Assembly: GCF_003254565.1 (NCBI RefSeq)
Contig: NZ_QJRI01000179.1
Coordinates: 1-64,000, forward strand
From: Flavobacterium nitrogenifigens
Lineage (GTDB): Bacteria > Bacteroidota > Bacteroidia > Flavobacteriales > Flavobacteriaceae
Reading direction: 5' to 3'
Length of the DNA: 64,000 nt
Position numbers and translations under genes: made by a program. The notes beneath the pieces are model-generated. The model did no database searches, was not told the origin of the DNA, and saw only the letters and a program-made list of their open reading frames with translations. The first letter of the stretch is position 1. Each line of letters begins with the position of its first letter. Of this stretch, positions 62,488 to 64,000 are shown piece after piece.

Positions 62488-63504
62488 ATGAAAATAATTG
62501 TGCCAATGGCAGGCCGAGGATCAAGATTGAGGCCACATACATTGACGGTTCCAAAACCGTTAATTCCAGTTGCAGGAAAATCTATCGTACACCGTTTAGT
62601 TGAAGATATTGCTAAAATATTAAAAGAACCAATTGAAGAAGTTGCCTTTATTTTGGGAGATGAAGCGTTTTTTGGAGATGATGTTGTAGCGAGTTTAGAA
62701 GATTTGGCTAAAGGATTAGGAGCTAAAGCGTCAATCTATCGTCAAGATCAGCCTTTAGGAACTGGACACGCGATTATGTGTGCGAAGGATTCTCTTTCAG
62801 GACCTGCTGTAATTGCTTATGCAGATACTTTAATTAGAGCTGATTTCGAATTAGATCCAGAAGCAGATGCTGTAATCTGGGTAAAACAAGTTGAGCAGCC
62901 AGAAGCTTTTGGTGTAGTAAAATTGAACCAGAATAATGAAATTATAGAGTTGGTCGAAAAACCAAAAGAGTTTGTAAGCGATTTAGCTGTTATTGGAATT
63001 TATTATTTTAAAGAAGTTGGAATTCTGAAAAATGAACTTCAAAATGTTCTGGATAACAATATTCAGAATGGTGGAGAATACCAGATTAATGATGGTATCA
63101 AAGCTATGATGGCAAACGGAAAAGTTTTCAAAACTGGAAGTGTAGACGAATGGATGGACTGCGGTAACAAAGATGTTACGGTTGAAACCAATACAAGAAT
63201 GCTAGGTTTTCTTCACAATGACGGAGAGCATTTAGTAGATTATGGTGTGACGTTAGAAAATTCAACTATTATTCCTCCTTGTTATATTGGACAAAATGTG
63301 GTTTTGAAAAACACTACGATTGGTCCAAATGTTTCTCTTGGAAATGGTTGTCATGTAACAGACAGTACAATCAAAAACAGTTTGATCCAGACGTATTCTC
63401 AAATTAAAAATGCTGCTTTAGATAATGCAATGATCGGAAACCATGTAAGTTACGATGGCAAATTTACAAGCATCAGTATTGGAGATTACGCTGTTTTGGA
63501 ATAA
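62488..63504 (+). CDS. Sugar-phosphate nucleotidyltransferase
   Basis: 338 aa. N-terminal Rossmann-like domain with the signature MAGRGSRLRPHTLTVPKPLIP at residues 7-27 (in part) and the metal/substrate site AYADTLIRAD; C-terminal hexapeptide-like left-handed helix from about 255 (TTIGPNVSLGNGCHVTDSTI). Resembles glucose-1-phosphate or N-acetylglucosamine-1-phosphate nucleotidyltransferases of glycan precursor synthesis; exact sugar not determined. Confidence 0.92.
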   Translation: MKIIVPMAGRGSRLRPHTLTVPKPLIPVAGKSIVHRLVEDIAKILKEPIEEVAFILGDEAFFGDDVVASLEDLAKGLGAKASIYRQDQPLGTGHAIMCAKDSLSGPAVIAYADTLIRADFELDPEADAVIWVKQVEQPEAFGVVKLNQNNEIIELVEKPKEFVSDLAVIGIYYFKEVGILKNELQNVLDNNIQNGGEYQINDGIKAMMANGKVFKTGSVDEWMDCGNKDVTVETNTRMLGFLHNDGEHLVDYGVTLENSTIIPPCYIGQNVVLKNTTIGPNVSLGNGCHVTDSTIKNSLIQTYSQIKNAALDNAMIGNHVSYDGKFTSISIGDYAVLE

Positions 63505-63551
63505 AATAAAAATTAAGAAAGTTTCGTTTTGTTTAAAATGTAATTTTAGAA

Positions 63552-64000
63552 ATGATAAAAAAAGGAGTTTTTACAATATTGGTTTTTGCTTTATTCAGCA
63601 CATCATTTTCGGTTTTTGCGCAGACAGAACCCGAAGATATTGCTATGGCAACAGACGAATATCAAGACGCATTTTATGAATCATTGAAACAAAAAGGAAT
63701 TGAAAATTATGATAAAGCTATTGTATCATTGGAGAAATGCATTAAGCTTAAACCCAATGATGCAGTTGCTTATTTTGAATTAGGGAAAAACTATTTTGCG
63801 CTAAAAGAATATCAAAATGCGCAGACTGCTTTTGAAAAAGCCACACAGCTTGACCCTAAAAACAAATGGTTCTGGCTCGGAATTTATGATGTAAGTTACG
63901 AGACAAAAAATTATCCTTTGGCAATTGACATTATTCAAAAAATAATTGTTTTTGACGAAGAATATAAAGACGATTTGATTTCGCTATACATGATTACCAA
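63552..64000 (+). CDS. TPR protein, 5' part (runs off the window)
   Basis: Only the first 149 codons are present. A signal peptide (MIKKGVFTILVFALFSTSFSV, in part, then FAQ) is followed by at least two tetratricopeptide repeats: IENYDKAIVSLEKCIKLKPND and AYFELGKNYFALKEYQNAQTAFEKATQLDP (in part). It is probably a periplasmic or outer-membrane-associated scaffold protein. Start 47 bp after the nucleotidyltransferase stop. Confidence 0.88.
   Translation, partial: MIKKGVFTILVFALFSTSFSVFAQTEPEDIAMATDEYQDAFYESLKQKGIENYDKAIVSLEKCIKLKPNDAVAYFELGKNYFALKEYQNAQTAFEKATQLDPKNKWFWLGIYDVSYETKNYPLAIDIIQKIIVFDEEYKDDLISLYMIT

Overview
The window looks like chromosomal DNA of a Flavobacterium or close relative (Flavobacteriaceae, Bacteroidota). 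It is AT-rich, many genes are preceded by the Bacteroidota -7 box TAnnTTTG, it encodes the type IX secretion/gliding lipoprotein SprE (PorW), it has GlnRS alongside GluRS, and the FoF1 ATP synthase operon stops after atpG. No phage, plasmid or transposase gene is visible.

Layout. 1-481: an array of 13/14-bp repeats followed by seven parS-like centromere sites, the last lying inside the end of ybeY. 0.46-13.5 kb: ybeY and a large membrane/coiled-coil protein, gltX, a secreted protein, an SPFH protein, a small envelope-stress-like operon (YtxH protein and two partners), a 1.2-kb gene-free AT repeat region, and glnS. 13.6-15.1 kb: a ParE-type toxin-antitoxin pair ahead of folB, then tRNA-Cys followed by a duplicated tRNA tail and palindromic repeats. 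15.1-20.2 kb: a LysE exporter, a GIN-domain protein, RNase R, a DUF2007 protein, a 790-bp non-coding region that is my best replication-origin candidate, and rpiB. 20.4-26.7 kb: a DUF4143 ATPase, DUF1294, Tex, TatA, a membrane stalk protein and a GH3-family enzyme. 26.8-40.5 kb: a surface polysaccharide locus (Wzz-like, Wzx-like, two Wzy/ligase-like proteins, four glycosyltransferases/UXS on one strand; CapK-like enzyme and methyltransferase on the other) with very AT-rich core genes. 40.6-48 kb: purD, upp, DUF4254 with a GT9 glycosyltransferase, small unknowns and a PaaE-like reductase. 48-59.3 kb: an ABC exporter pair, sprE, bactofilin, atpZ and atpBEFHAG. 59.3-64 kb: six tandem 44-45-bp repeats, an acetyltransferase, a flippase, dut, a sugar nucleotidyltransferase and the start of a TPR protein.

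Most genes left of about 18.7 kb are on the minus strand (11 of 16) and most to the right are on the plus strand (37 of 47). The switch falls at the 19.0-19.8 kb gap. With a parS cluster 19 kb away, this suggests an origin-proximal segment. The link is inference; cumulative skew over the whole chromosome would decide it.

Several long open frames begin at a TTG that is part of a TAnnTTTG promoter or precedes a better ATG. I moved those starts inward and say so in each entry.
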